Part shown: piece by piece, positions 14,965 to 24,484 of the stretch
Position numbering within the stretch: the stretch's first letter is position 1
Layout of the letters: the number at the start of each line of letters is the position of its first letter
Source: Planctomycetota bacterium
Lineage (GTDB): Bacteria; Planctomycetota; Planctomycetia; Pirellulales; Pirellulaceae
Direction: 5' to 3'
NCBI GenBank assembly: GCA_963205385.1
Contig: CAUJKE010000143.1
Span: 1 to 33,326 of the forward strand
DNA length: 33,326 bases
Translations under genes and position numbers: made by a program
The notes under the pieces: model-generated
What the model saw: the letters and a program-made list of their open reading frames with translations, nothing else
Database searches by the model: none
What the model was told of the DNA's origin: nothing

Positions 14965-14971
14965 CCTCCTT
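14965..14971 (-). promoter_or_regulatory. Strong Shine-Dalgarno site AAGGAGG for the endonuclease
   Basis: A full anti-16S complement, 4 nt from the ATG, is the strongest ribosome site I saw in the window. It fixes the endonuclease start at 14960. Confidence 0.75.
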
Positions 14972-15007
14972 GCGCACCATCGCCCGAGACCGACTGTTAC
15001 TTGGCAT

Positions 15008-15036
15008 ACGATAGACAAGTTGCGAAGATTGGCCAA
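15008..15036 (-). promoter_or_regulatory. Weak candidate sigma70 promoter for the endonuclease
   Basis: On the minus strand TTGGCC (15031-15036) and TATCGT (15008-15013) are separated by 17 nt, and the -10 is 48 nt before the start codon. Each hexamer matches consensus at only 4 of 6 positions. Confidence 0.2.
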
Positions 15037-15109
15037 GACAAACGGGCTGGATTGCGCACGATAGGAAAGGTGGCAAGCCAAGATATCTAACAGAGCCGCG
15101 CGGCGGTTC

Positions 15110-16288
<1,179 letters not shown>

Positions 16289-16299
16289 TGGCTGGCTCC

Positions 16300-17313
16300 T
16301 TAATCGGCTTTGACAGGCGTGAGCTTGATGGTGAGGACGTCGTTCTTGCGTTTGACGACGAGTTCGATTTCAACCCCTGGCCGGACCGTGGCCATCGCCG
16401 ACTTGAATTCGCCGACATTGCGAATCACCTGGCCAGCGACGGAGACGATGAGGTCGTCCGACTGGAGACCGGCGCTCGCCGCGGGGCTGTTGGCCACGAC
16501 GCGATCGATATAGGCGGGATCCCGTTTGCTACCGAGCAGGAACAAGCGAATGCCGGTCTCGGACTTCTCCGCGAGCGGCAGGGGCCCGATGCTGGGAATC
16601 GCCTCCTGGAGCTTGTCTTGATAGAACGCATACAGTTGATCGACCGGCACCGCGTAGTTGAGCCGCGTGCTGGTGGATTTGCCTTCCATGATGCGGCCGA
16701 TCATGCCAACGAGTTGGCCATCGACCGACACCACCGCGCCGCCGGCCGCGCCGGGATTGCTGGTAATGGCGTCAATGAGGAGCACATCCCCTTGATACGG
16801 CACATCTTGCACGCCGTTTTGGGCATCCAACTGGGTGCGGAGCGACAAGACGCCAAGGTTGACCGAGAGCGGCTCGGGACCATCCGCGACTTTGAAGGCG
16901 TTGCTCACCGCCAACACCCAGTCGCCCTTTTGCGCGGCGGAGGGATGCGAGAGATCGAAGTGCTCAGGGGTCTTCGCGTCGATTTTGAGCAGCGCGCATT
17001 GCAAGGCTTCACTGCGGCGCTCGACGGTGGCCAGGTGAATCGCGCCGTCAGGCGTGGCGACGCGAATCCGCTCGCCTGCGAGGTAGATGCCTTGGGCGGT
17101 GAGCACGTGTCCTTCCGGCGAGACGAGCAAGCCGGTCGCGTAGCCGGGGTCGCGGCCGATGCCGGCGCCAAAGATTTTGACGCAGCGCGCTTGCGCGAAC
17201 TGGATGGCGTCCCCGAACATCACGCCGGCCTCTGCGGCGCGGACGTCTTGCGTCCCAGCGGCCAAACAAACGGCCACGCAGAGCGCGAGTAACTCAGGCT
17301 TATTTCTTCGCAT
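16300..17313 (-). CDS. Trypsin/PDZ (HtrA-like) pseudoprotease 1, secreted
   Basis: The 337-residue protein has a signal peptide ending near AGTQDVRAAEA, a trypsin-like fold at about 35-225 and a PDZ domain at about 250-335 (VVANSPAASAGLQSDDLI). The catalytic triad is gone: the His slot is G75 (HVLTAQGIYL), the Asp slot is Q105 (EALQCALLKID) and the Ser slot is A190 (NPGAAGGAVV). Substitution at all three sites with the surrounding fold kept argues for a maintained pseudoprotease and against a decaying gene. Its start overlaps the end of the active protease gene by 14 nt, and the second pseudoprotease begins 11 nt after its stop, so the three are translated from one message. A regulatory or substrate-presenting role for the active enzyme is inferred. 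Confidence 0.85.
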   Translation of the reverse strand: MRRNKPELLALCVAVCLAAGTQDVRAAEAGVMFGDAIQFAQARCVKIFGAGIGRDPGYATGLLVSPEGHVLTAQGIYLAGERIRVATPDGAIHLATVERRSEALQCALLKIDAKTPEHFDLSHPSAAQKGDWVLAVSNAFKVADGPEPLSVNLGVLSLRTQLDAQNGVQDVPYQGDVLLIDAITSNPGAAGGAVVSVDGQLVGMIGRIMEGKSTSTRLNYAVPVDQLYAFYQDKLQEAIPSIGPLPLAEKSETGIRLFLLGSKRDPAYIDRVVANSPAASAGLQSDDLIVSVAGQVIRNVGEFKSAMATVRPGVEIELVVKRKNDVLTIKLTPVKAD

Positions 17314-19486
17314 CGGAGCCCTCTTTTCTAAAGACTTGAGCGTCGACTTCCCGCAGGGGCTCGGCGCGCTCGAGGGTGATTGTCAGGGCGACTTTTTCAT
17401 CCAAACCGGAAACGATGTAGCGCTTCGCCGGCAGCAGCAAGCCGCCGCTGGCCTGCCAATCATCGTACAGCACGGCCGGCGTTTTTGCATCGTCGTACGC
17501 TTCGGACGTTTTCAATAGCCGCACTTCCGGCTGGCCGCTTGCGCCTAGCACGCTGAGCCAGACGTAGAACGGATCGCCTTCGGCATCGACCGCTTTCATG
17601 CGATAGGCCAATTGGCGATGGGCTTTGTCGCCAGCGTCGAGCTGCACCTTGCCGATGGACGCGAGCGGCTCGGTGGTGGCTAGCGTCGCCAACATGAAAC
17701 CTTGCGCCGCGAACGGATTGCGCAGCAGGCGTTCGCCGTCGATCGGCTCGGGCGCGGCGCCGGCCTCGGCGGTCCAGAATTCCTGGCCGTCATAACCGAA
17801 CCGGCTCTGCTTGCCGTCCACATTCACGTGCACGACAAAGCGACCATCGCGCGCCACCAGCAGCGTTTGCTCGCCGACTGCGTCACTTCCGCGCGCCAGC
17901 GCATCGTTGATTCGCCACGCAACGACGTCTTCTTCCAACCGGGGCACGCCTTGAAAATCCTGCCACCGCGCAAGGATGCGGCGCGCGTTCTCTTGATTCA
18001 ACGCGGCGTCGCGAACTTCCCCGGCGCGACCAAAGTTTGGCCGCGGCGGCATCGGGACGCGGATTTCCTTGGGTTTGGGTGTTTCTTCTTTAGGCTTCGC
18101 TGGGGGCTTATCTGTGGGCTTTTCCGCAGGCTTCTCTCCATCCTTCGGCTTCTCGCCATCCGGGGGTAGCTTCTCTTCCTCGCCTGGCTTCTGTTCGTCT
18201 GCGGACTTCGGCTTGTCCTCCGACTCAGGCTCCGTTTCAGGCTCAGCTTCGGCCGGCGCGGCGCTGGTAGCTGTCTCGGGAGTTTCCTCGCGGGGCTGCT
18301 CTTCTTGTTTCGGTTGATCTTTTGGGGACGGAACGTCGCCGGACTTTTCTGTTTCAGGCTGCTGCTGTTCGTCTGGCGGCGATGGCTTGTCGCTCTGGGG
18401 CTCTTTCTCTTTCGGCTCCTCCTTGGGCTCCTCCTTGGGCGCTTCGTCCGGGGGCGCGGCTTCTGCGCCGTAGGGGAGCGGCGTCAGGCGGACGTGGACG
18501 GTGCGCGGGGCTTCGTCTGCGTGTTGAAAGGTGAGTTCGCATGGCCAACCGGCCGGCAGCGTCGTAATGAGGTTGGTGAACTGGTTGGCATTGGTGATGG
18601 GATGGCCTTCAAACGCGAGCAGCTTGTCGCCTAGTTGCAGGCCAAGGTCGGCCACTTTGGAATCGAGGTTGAGCGTGTGGCAGATGACTTCGCCGCCGCG
18701 GTTGCCAAAGATGGCGTCGAGCGTGCCGTGTTGGGCCATCCGCGTCGCCAAGAGGTCCGGCAGGAAATGCTTCACCTGATTGATGCTGATGGCGTAGCCT
18801 AGACCGACATTCACACGGCCGCGCTCTTTAAAGCTGCCGCGGCCGTTGATGCCGATGACTTCGCCCCGCATGTTGAAGAGCGGCCCGCCGGAGTTGCCGG
18901 GGTTGATGGAGCTATCGACCTGAATGCAATTGCCGTAGACGAGCATGTTGTCGCCTGCGCCGGCTTGATAGCGCTCGATGCCGCTGATAATGCCGAGCGT
19001 GACCGTGGGGCGTTGATCTTCCGCCAGGACAAACGGATTCCCCATCGCCATGGCGAAGTCACCGACGCGGACGGTGTCTGAATTGCCTAGCGGCGCGACC
19101 GGGAACTTGTCCTTGCCTAGGAGTTGGATAATCGCGACGTCGCCGCCGGGATCGGTTCCAATCAGTCGCCAGCGATACAACTTGCCATCGGCCAGCCCCG
19201 CCCAACCTTCGGTCCCCGCGCCGGCCACGACGTGGTGGTTGGTGATCGCCAGTCCGGCCGGATCGTACAGCACGCCGGAACCGCCGCCCCCCCGATCGTT
19301 GCCGTAGATCGCGACGACCGCGCCGTAGACTGAATCAATCGCGGCGATGCGCGCGGCTTCCGCTTCGCGAACCGCCGTGAGCTCCGCGCCGGTCAGCGGC
19401 GCTTCCACCGCCGGCGAGTCTTGCGCCGCGAGGTGGCAGGTGACGACTAGTGAGAACAGTGCGAAAGTAAGCCAGCTTCGGAGCAT
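17300..19486 (-). CDS. Secreted HtrA-like trypsin/PDZ serine protease with long charged linker and C-terminal extension
   Basis: The 728-residue product has a signal peptide (MLRSWLTFALFSLVVTCHLAAQ) and an S1C protease domain with an intact triad: H85 in ITNHHVVAG, D116 in GGDVAIIQL and S199 in NPGNSGGPL. A PDZ domain lies at about 260-335. Residues about 345-495 are a highly charged Pro/Glu/Lys linker. The C-terminal domain, about 500-728, is of a kind I do not recognise, and it includes GKQSRFGYDGQEFW and RYIVSGLDEKVALTITLERAEP. It should cut unfolded or specific envelope proteins in the periplasm. Two triad-less relatives follow directly in the operon. The linker is far longer than in ordinary HtrA proteases and the C-terminal domain is an addition, so simple DegP/DegS equivalence is doubtful. 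Confidence 0.87.
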   Translation of the reverse strand: MLRSWLTFALFSLVVTCHLAAQDSPAVEAPLTGAELTAVREAEAARIAAIDSVYGAVVAIYGNDRGGGGSGVLYDPAGLAITNHHVVAGAGTEGWAGLADGKLYRWRLIGTDPGGDVAIIQLLGKDKFPVAPLGNSDTVRVGDFAMAMGNPFVLAEDQRPTVTLGIISGIERYQAGAGDNMLVYGNCIQVDSSINPGNSGGPLFNMRGEVIGINGRGSFKERGRVNVGLGYAISINQVKHFLPDLLATRMAQHGTLDAIFGNRGGEVICHTLNLDSKVADLGLQLGDKLLAFEGHPITNANQFTNLITTLPAGWPCELTFQHADEAPRTVHVRLTPLPYGAEAAPPDEAPKEEPKEEPKEKEPQSDKPSPPDEQQQPETEKSGDVPSPKDQPKQEEQPREETPETATSAAPAEAEPETEPESEDKPKSADEQKPGEEEKLPPDGEKPKDGEKPAEKPTDKPPAKPKEETPKPKEIRVPMPPRPNFGRAGEVRDAALNQENARRILARWQDFQGVPRLEEDVVAWRINDALARGSDAVGEQTLLVARDGRFVVHVNVDGKQSRFGYDGQEFWTAEAGAAPEPIDGERLLRNPFAAQGFMLATLATTEPLASIGKVQLDAGDKAHRQLAYRMKAVDAEGDPFYVWLSVLGASGQPEVRLLKTSEAYDDAKTPAVLYDDWQASGGLLLPAKRYIVSGLDEKVALTITLERAEPLREVDAQVFRKEGSDAKK

Positions 19487-19527
19487 GATAAGTTTGGAGG
19501 CCGGAGCCTGATGTCAGAGGCAAACGT

Positions 19528-20712
19528 TCAAGACCCTTGACGAATAACGCGCGCGTCCGCCCAATCGGCCAGGTCGGCCAGGTCAAGATCCTCGCCCGGC
19601 TCGACCAGGAGCGTGAGTTGTTGGACGCCTTCAATCGCGAGTTTCAAATCTTTGGCAGGCATTTGACCGGTCATCCGCTCGCGGGCGAGTTCGCGGCCGT
19701 CACCGAGCACGATAAACACACAATCGCCATGGCGCTCGGCCGCGGCATCGATGCCGATCGTCGCGGCAAACACCTGATACTCGCCGTCGAGCTCGTACAC
19801 GAGCTTGGAGTAGGCATGCGTTCCAATTCCCCGTTCGAATTTGCGCTCGCCGATGGTGAGCGTGTTCTGCTGCACGTTAAGGTCGCGCTGGTAGGGGGCG
19901 GGGAGCGTGACGATGCGGCGCTCCTGAACTTCGCTCGGTTCCAGGTCCGACAGAAACGCCAAGCGAGAGGAGCGAATCGTCATGCGCTGCACGGCGTTCC
20001 AGGGAACCGTGACGGCGGCGGGGCCGATGCCCAGCGTGAGTTGACCGTCGGCAAGCTTACGCAACTTGCCGGCCAGGCGCGAGCCGTCGGCCAGTTCCAC
20101 GGCGACACCGGACTTCGCCTTGGCTGCCGGGCTGACTTGCGCCACCACAATGCCGAATAGCTTCGCGGTGGGGAGCGTTTGCTGCTTGCCTTCGAACACG
20201 AAGACGATGTTCTCAGCGGTGAGCGATTCAACCAGCCCTGTGAACATGGCGACTTGTTCGTCTGCCTCGACGAAGATGCGATCGTTCTCCGCCGACGGCT
20301 TCGCCAAGGCGGCTTCAAAGTTTTCGCTGGTGGTGGATGGCCTCATGCGGACCGCGCGGACGACATCGATGGGAAAGCTCAGCGGTTCGCCCAGCGCCCA
20401 CTGGACCTGAAACTTTTCCTTCTCGATCGTGATGGACGTAGCGCCGATCCGGCCCCCATCCACCAAATCGAGCACCACCGCCGGCTTGGATTCGGCTGCC
20501 TCGGGAGCTTGGGTTTCGATTTTCCGCAGGTCATCCACCGTCAAATCGGCAGGGACATCTGGGCCGGTGATGCGTCCCTCGGCGTCAATGGCCGCCACGG
20601 AAGCCTCGACCTTTTGGCCTTCAAGCAGGGTGAGCGCGTCCGCAGCCTGCGAAGTGCTCGCCAGGGTCAGCGACAATAGCGTGGTGAACAGGGTCCAGCG
20701 GATTATCGGCAT
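19528..20712 (-). CDS. Secreted NPCBM-domain protein
   Basis: The 394-residue product has a signal peptide (MPIIRWTLFTTLLSLTLASTSQA). A beta-rich N-terminal half contains repeated units such as VLDLVDGGRIGATSITIEKEKF and VELADGSRLAGKLRKL, short strand-turn repeats seen in planctomycete envelope proteins. The C-terminal 140 residues (about 250-390) fit an NPCBM galactose-binding-like jelly roll: FERGIGTHAYSKLVYELDGEYQVF, then IGIDAAAERHGDCVFIVLGDG, and ending in DLADWADARV. NPCBM domains bind sugars, so a glycan- or envelope-tethering role is a reasonable inference. The protease gene begins 41 nt downstream. A TACAAT element 75 nt upstream of the ATG may give this gene and the protease trio their own promoter. 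Confidence 0.85.
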   Translation of the reverse strand: MPIIRWTLFTTLLSLTLASTSQAADALTLLEGQKVEASVAAIDAEGRITGPDVPADLTVDDLRKIETQAPEAAESKPAVVLDLVDGGRIGATSITIEKEKFQVQWALGEPLSFPIDVVRAVRMRPSTTSENFEAALAKPSAENDRIFVEADEQVAMFTGLVESLTAENIVFVFEGKQQTLPTAKLFGIVVAQVSPAAKAKSGVAVELADGSRLAGKLRKLADGQLTLGIGPAAVTVPWNAVQRMTIRSSRLAFLSDLEPSEVQERRIVTLPAPYQRDLNVQQNTLTIGERKFERGIGTHAYSKLVYELDGEYQVFAATIGIDAAAERHGDCVFIVLGDGRELARERMTGQMPAKDLKLAIEGVQQLTLLVEPGEDLDLADLADWADARVIRQGS

Positions 20713-20786
20713 CTTTGGGTTCCATACACGCCAGACGCGGTCGCCGAAGAACAGGTTCGACGCCGCGTCGCGAGGAGGCCAGCTTT

Positions 20787-20792
20787 ATTGTA
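20787..20792 (-). promoter_or_regulatory. Candidate -10 (TACAAT) upstream of the NPCBM gene
   Basis: A lone near-consensus -10 on the minus strand within the 119-nt gap before the NPCBM gene, 75 nt from its ATG. No -35 is recognisable at normal spacing. Confidence 0.25.
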
Positions 20793-20831
20793 CTCAATCG
20801 CCCCGCAGGAGGCACGCAACTTGCCGCCAAA

Positions 20832-21896
20832 CTACTTCGCCCCTTCCTCGAAGCTCTTGTAGTACTGCTCGACGAGTTTCTCATACCGGGCGGGGTATTT
20901 TTCCTTAAGGGCGTTGAACACTTGCTCGCGCTCCCGGTCGCGCAGCTTGCTCCAACCGCTTTCGGGGCCGGTGCGGCGGAGACGGGCGAGGTCGTTATTT
21001 TGCGAATTATCACTGCCGGAGCCGTGACCACCGGTATTACCGCTTTGGCCTTGCCCCTGCCCTTCTCCTTCCCCTTGCCCCTCGCTTTTCTTGCGGCCCT
21101 GCCCTTGCCCTTGGCCCTGGCCTTGCCCCTGGCTTTCGCGTTCTTCGGCCTCTTTAATGAGTTTGGCGAGGATTTCGACGATCTTCTTTTGTTCTTCCTG
21201 GGTCTTCTCGCCGGGATCGCGCAAGGCGAGCTTGCGGCGGCTGAAGTCCATGCGATCCTGGGCGTCCGAAATCGTGCCGTCTTCCGTCAGTTGCAACTGC
21301 TGGAGCATCCGCCATGCGCCAATCCGCATTCGCTCAGGCGCCTCGGGGAAGTCCTTTTCAAACTTAGTGAACGTGTCGATCGCCGCCTTGCGCTGTAGCA
21401 AGCGGGCTTGCGAGAGTCCGGTGAGAAACATCGCATCGGCTTGTTGCAGCGAGTACTGCGAGTTCTCGGTCTGGAGCTTGTCCAGCAACGGGAGCGCGTC
21501 CTCGAAGCGTTCTTCGAGCATGTAGGTCCGTGCGAGAAAGAAGCTCGCGTCGGTCGCCAAATAAGGATCCGGCGAAGCGGCGAGCTTGTCGAGTTTTGTC
21601 ATCGCCGCCGCGAGGTTTTCATCCGCCACGTCCACGAGCGCCGACGCATAATCGTCGTAAATCTCCCGCAACGCCACGGTGATGAGCGCCGAATGGCTGA
21701 ACGGGTCCGCCTTGAGTTCCTCCGCCACTGCGATCGCGCTGGCCAACTTCTCCGGCGGCGCTTCCTTGTTCGCCTTGAGCGCGGCGATGAACGCGTCGAT
21801 GGTCTCGGTCGTCGTCGGACGATCGGCCGCCATCGCGGGGAGCGCCAACAGCCCGGTCAGGATCAAGCTCGCGGCCCAGGAACTCATACGTTTCAT
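20832..21896 (-). CDS. Secreted TPR protein with Gly-Gln tract and conserved C-terminal WSKLRDREREQV segment
   Basis: The 354-residue product has a signal peptide (MKRMSSWAASLILTGLLALPAMA), then helical TPR-type repeats at about 30-200 (for example ATDASFFLARTYMLEERFEDALPLL), a helical segment rich in Glu and Lys, and a Gly-Gln/Gly-Glu low-complexity tract at about 253-290. The last 40 residues, with WSKLRDREREQVFNALKEKYPARY, resemble the end of many planctomycete proteins encoded beside DUF4175 genes. AAGGAT is placed just before the ATG. The gene lies between the coiled-coil gene (137 nt away) and the NPCBM gene (119 nt away). It is probably a periplasmic scaffold that binds its operon partners. 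Confidence 0.75.
   Translation of the reverse strand: MKRMSSWAASLILTGLLALPAMAADRPTTTETIDAFIAALKANKEAPPEKLASAIAVAEELKADPFSHSALITVALREIYDDYASALVDVADENLAAAMTKLDKLAASPDPYLATDASFFLARTYMLEERFEDALPLLDKLQTENSQYSLQQADAMFLTGLSQARLLQRKAAIDTFTKFEKDFPEAPERMRIGAWRMLQQLQLTEDGTISDAQDRMDFSRRKLALRDPGEKTQEEQKKIVEILAKLIKEAEERESQGQGQGQGQGQGRKKSEGQGEGEGQGQGQSGNTGGHGSGSDNSQNNDLARLRRTGPESGWSKLRDREREQVFNALKEKYPARYEKLVEQYYKSFEEGAK
21040..21135 (-). repeat. Six-base coding repeats giving a (Gly-Gln/Glu)n tract
   Basis: Alternating GGN and CAR/GAR codons produce runs such as GQGQGQGQGQG followed by EGQGEGEGQGQG. Units are imperfect 6-mers, so length changes by slippage would stay in frame. The tract lies in the TPR protein. 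Confidence 0.8.
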
Positions 21897-21959
21897 AATC
21901 CAATCCTTATGCGATTGTTCCGCTGACTTCGATATATCTTAACCGCTGGCGCCATCCTT

Positions 21960-22013
21960 GTAGACCTCTACGCTCCGCGTGAGGAGGTTCATCCTGCGAA
22001 GCGTGATGTCTAC
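21960..22013 (-). other. Imperfect intercistronic stem-loop pair
   Basis: GTAGAC (21960-21965) and GTCTAC (22008-22013) form a closing 6-bp stem. Inside it, CCTC(T)ACGC pairs with GCGTGAGG as a second hairpin with a one-base bulge. It fills much of the 137-nt gap between the coiled-coil and TPR genes and may be a processing or attenuation site. Confidence 0.35.
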
Positions 22014-22033
22014 CCGGCTGATATCTTCCGCGA

Positions 22034-24250
22034 TTATTGATTGCGTTCGATGATTTGCTGCGTCAGATCGGCGATTTCTTGCTGCCGCTTGGAAACGCCG
22101 TCGAGCGCTTTATCGAGCGTTTGATCGGCGGCGCCGTCGGCGGGACGCACCTTGTCAATCGACACGGTCCGGCCGTTGACGCGCAGTTGCATCGAACGGA
22201 GCAGTTTGAGTTCGGCCGAGTTGGGGAGCAGCGGTTGCTCGCCGCCTCCTCCGCCTCCTCCACCGCCGCCTCCGCCTTGTTCCTTCTTTTGTTGCTGGGC
22301 TTTTTGCAGCGCTTCGATAAGTTCCTTCAGCGTCGTTTCAATTTCGACCTGCACCGAGTTGGTGTACGTATCGAGGCGTTGCTCCTTGAGGAGTTCGGCG
22401 ACGCCCGTCAGGTCTTCGCCTAACTGGCCTACGACCTCGGGGAAGACCACGCTGGTGCCGTCTTCCACAATGATGATGAGCGCTTGCTGGGCCATTTCGG
22501 CCAGATGCCGCTCTTCCGCTTCCAGCTTGCCAATTTCCAACCGTTCGACGCGCGTCAACTCCGCTCCCTGGGACTTCTTCTCCGCAAGCGCGGAGGTGCC
22601 GCGGGTGGTCGCTTCCTGACGGGCGAGCATTTCGGCGAAGCGGGCTTCGAGGCGGGCGAGCTTTTCGAGTTGCGTCTCTTCGCGCAGTTGCGCGAGCCGC
22701 TCCTCGATTTCTTCAATCGCCTTTTCGAGCTCCTTGATCGCCTTCTTTTGCTGCTTGTTGGCTTCCTCAGGGTCTTGCTTGCGCAAATCGCCGGAGGCGC
22801 GCTCCATGGACTTTTGGGCTTGCTGCATCGACTTCTGCCCAGGCGATTGCTTGCCGCTTTCGCCGCTCTCGCCTCCTTCGCCCCCTTCTCCGCCTTCGCC
22901 CCCCTCACCACCTTGTCCGCCGCCGCTCTTGCTGTCCTTCATTTGCTTGTCGAGCTTGGCGGTCTTGTTGGCCGTGTCGTCTTGCTTGTCCGCCATTTCG
23001 TCGAACGCTTCCGGCGGAAGCATGGCGATGCGGTCGTGTTCTTTTTGGAGCTTATCGAGCGCTTGCTGGAGATCGGCGAGGGCTTGCTTTTCTTCGTGCT
23101 CCGCGGTGTTGCCGGCGCCCTTTTCGAGATTCTTCTCCGCTTCTTTCTGATGTTGCGCGGCGCGATCTAGGGCCTGCGCACTGGGACTCTTAGGCTGCTG
23201 CTCCCCGCTTTGGGAACCCCCTTGGCTACCACCTTGCGATCCGCCTTGCGATCCGCCTTGCGATCCACCTTGCGAACCGCCTTCCTTACCGCCTTGACTC
23301 CCTTCTTTGCCACCTTCTTTGCCACCAGCGGAGCCTTCTTTTCCGCCGGCTGATCCTTCCTTGCCGCCTTCCTTCCCACCGTCAGCGCCCTCTTTACCGC
23401 CTTCTTTACCGCTCTCCTTTCCTCCTTCTTTGCCGCCAGCGGCTCCTTCCTTGCCGCCTTCTTTGCCGGCACTTCCTTCTTTACCTCCCGCGGAGCCTTC
23501 CTTTCCGCCGGCGGAGCCTTCCTTGCCCCCCTCGGAGCCTTCCCCTTCTTTACCGGATGCGTCCGCAGGCTGGCCGTCCATTTCTCCGGCGATCCGTTCC
23601 GTCGCTTCCCGCACGGCGCGCTGCGCGTCGGCGACGGGGCCGAGAGCTTGCGCCCCTTTCGCCCGCGCGTCGCCGGTCTTGTTGATGACTTCTTGTTGCT
23701 CTTCGATCAGTTTCTTGACGTCGGCGATTTGCTTTTGCAACTTGTCGAGCGACTCATCTTTGTTGGCGATCTGGTCGCTGTCGCGCTCCTGCTTCTTTTC
23801 GTCCTGGATGATCTTTTCGAGCTCTTCCTTCCACTTGGCCAGGCGATCGTACTCTTCCAGCTTGTCCTTTTTGTCGTCGTCGAGCAGCAGTTCCAAGAGC
23901 TTCCGCACGTCCGCTAAAATCGCTTGTTGCTCGCCGCTGGCCGTATCCAACTTTTGCGTGTTCAGCAGCCGGGCGATACTCGCCATCCGCTCTTGCAGGC
24001 TGAGTTGGTTGGCCTCGTTGATCGTCTTTTGGAGTTTATCCGCGCGCTCCGGCTCGGTCTTGCGAAGCGTTTCCGCAAGCTCCATGAACTTCCCTTCCAG
24101 ATCGGCCATCATCCTTTCGACGCGCTGTTGCCGCACGCCTAGCGGCGTTGCCTTGGGAAGAGTGTCGTCGCTGTTGGCAAACGGCGCCCAGGCGACGAGC
24201 ACCAGGCCAAAACCAAACAACAGAGCAGAAGTGATCAAGCCACGTTTCAT
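22034..24250 (-). CDS. Secreted coiled-coil protein with long Gly/Ser/Gln/Lys/Glu repeats
   Basis: The 738-residue product begins MKRGLITSALLFGFGLVLVAWAPFANS, a signal peptide, with GGAG 8 nt before the ATG. Residues about 35-210 and 350-440 are strongly heptad-like coiled coil. Between them lie about 120 residues of KEGG/KEGS-type and GGSQ-type repeats. A second Gly-Glu run (GGEGGEGGEGGEGG) is near 455, a long coiled coil follows (KAIKELEKAIEEIEERLAQLREE), then a 12-glycine run, and a short ordered C-terminus with LRVNGRTVSIDKVRPADGA. I know of no defined function. The architecture is that of an elongated, partly disordered periplasmic scaffold, of the kind encoded next to DUF4175/VWA genes in planctomycetes. 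Confidence 0.78.
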   Translation of the reverse strand: MKRGLITSALLFGFGLVLVAWAPFANSDDTLPKATPLGVRQQRVERMMADLEGKFMELAETLRKTEPERADKLQKTINEANQLSLQERMASIARLLNTQKLDTASGEQQAILADVRKLLELLLDDDKKDKLEEYDRLAKWKEELEKIIQDEKKQERDSDQIANKDESLDKLQKQIADVKKLIEEQQEVINKTGDARAKGAQALGPVADAQRAVREATERIAGEMDGQPADASGKEGEGSEGGKEGSAGGKEGSAGGKEGSAGKEGGKEGAAGGKEGGKESGKEGGKEGADGGKEGGKEGSAGGKEGSAGGKEGGKEGSQGGKEGGSQGGSQGGSQGGSQGGSQGGSQSGEQQPKSPSAQALDRAAQHQKEAEKNLEKGAGNTAEHEEKQALADLQQALDKLQKEHDRIAMLPPEAFDEMADKQDDTANKTAKLDKQMKDSKSGGGQGGEGGEGGEGGEGGESGESGKQSPGQKSMQQAQKSMERASGDLRKQDPEEANKQQKKAIKELEKAIEEIEERLAQLREETQLEKLARLEARFAEMLARQEATTRGTSALAEKKSQGAELTRVERLEIGKLEAEERHLAEMAQQALIIIVEDGTSVVFPEVVGQLGEDLTGVAELLKEQRLDTYTNSVQVEIETTLKELIEALQKAQQQKKEQGGGGGGGGGGGGEQPLLPNSAELKLLRSMQLRVNGRTVSIDKVRPADGAADQTLDKALDGVSKRQQEIADLTQQIIERNQ
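22241..22276 (-). repeat. Poly-glycine run (12 Gly codons)
   Basis: Twelve consecutive GGN codons in the coiled-coil gene separate the helical part from the short C-terminal domain. They use mixed GGA, GGC and GGT codons. Confidence 0.9.
23211..23565 (-). repeat. Tandem 12-bp coding repeats (GGSQ and GGKEG units)
   Basis: Bases about 23221-23282 hold near-perfect 12-bp copies coding GGSQ. Bases about 23283-23565 hold degenerate GGKEG/KEGSAG units. Unit lengths are multiples of three, so expansions or contractions keep the frame; the number of units is likely to vary between strains. Confidence 0.85.
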
Positions 24251-24370
24251 CGGTCGAGCTCCAAGCCAGCGCCTTAGGGGGGAAGAGCCGATTCCATTGG
24301 CTCCCCCAACCCTGTGGGTAATGTTGCAGTATTAGTCGCGGTCGAGGGTGCGGAAGTTCACCCGATTCTT

Positions 24371-24399
24371 GTTCTATTGTGGGGGATTGTCGGGGTCAA
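24371..24399 (-). promoter_or_regulatory. Candidate sigma70 promoter inside the operon, before the coiled-coil gene
   Basis: On the minus strand TTGACC (24394-24399) and TAGAAC (24371-24376) are spaced 17 nt apart, matching consensus at 5 and 4 of 6 positions. It lies in the 234-nt gap before the coiled-coil gene, about 120 nt from its ATG. Confidence 0.35.
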
Positions 24400-24432
24400 A
24401 GTCGAGAGGATAGCGCGCAAATAATAGCTTCA

Positions 24433-24478
24433 CCGGGAAACGCTTGCCTGGGAAGACGCTCCTCAGGCGATTTCCCGG
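24433..24478 (-). terminator. Long imperfect hairpin after the DUF4175-like gene
   Basis: CCGGGAAA (24433-24440) pairs with TTTCCCGG (24471-24478), and inside that GCCTG (24446-24450) pairs with CAGGC (24464-24468). It begins 6 nt after the stop codon and precedes the candidate internal promoter. No T-tract follows, so it may terminate, attenuate or mark an RNA processing point. Confidence 0.45.
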
Positions 24479-24484
24479 CACAGT

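Noticed and set aside
23211..23565. CRISPR-like array
   Set aside because: Repeats are 12-bp, contiguous, in frame and have no spacers; they encode Gly-rich protein repeats.
23307..24335. A 342-codon open frame on the plus strand rich in Pro and Ser, antisense to the coiled-coil gene
   Set aside because: It is the complement of GGN/AAG/GAG repeat codons, which naturally lack stops in the opposite frame. It has no ribosome site or recognisable domain, and the minus-strand frame has a signal peptide and coiled coil.
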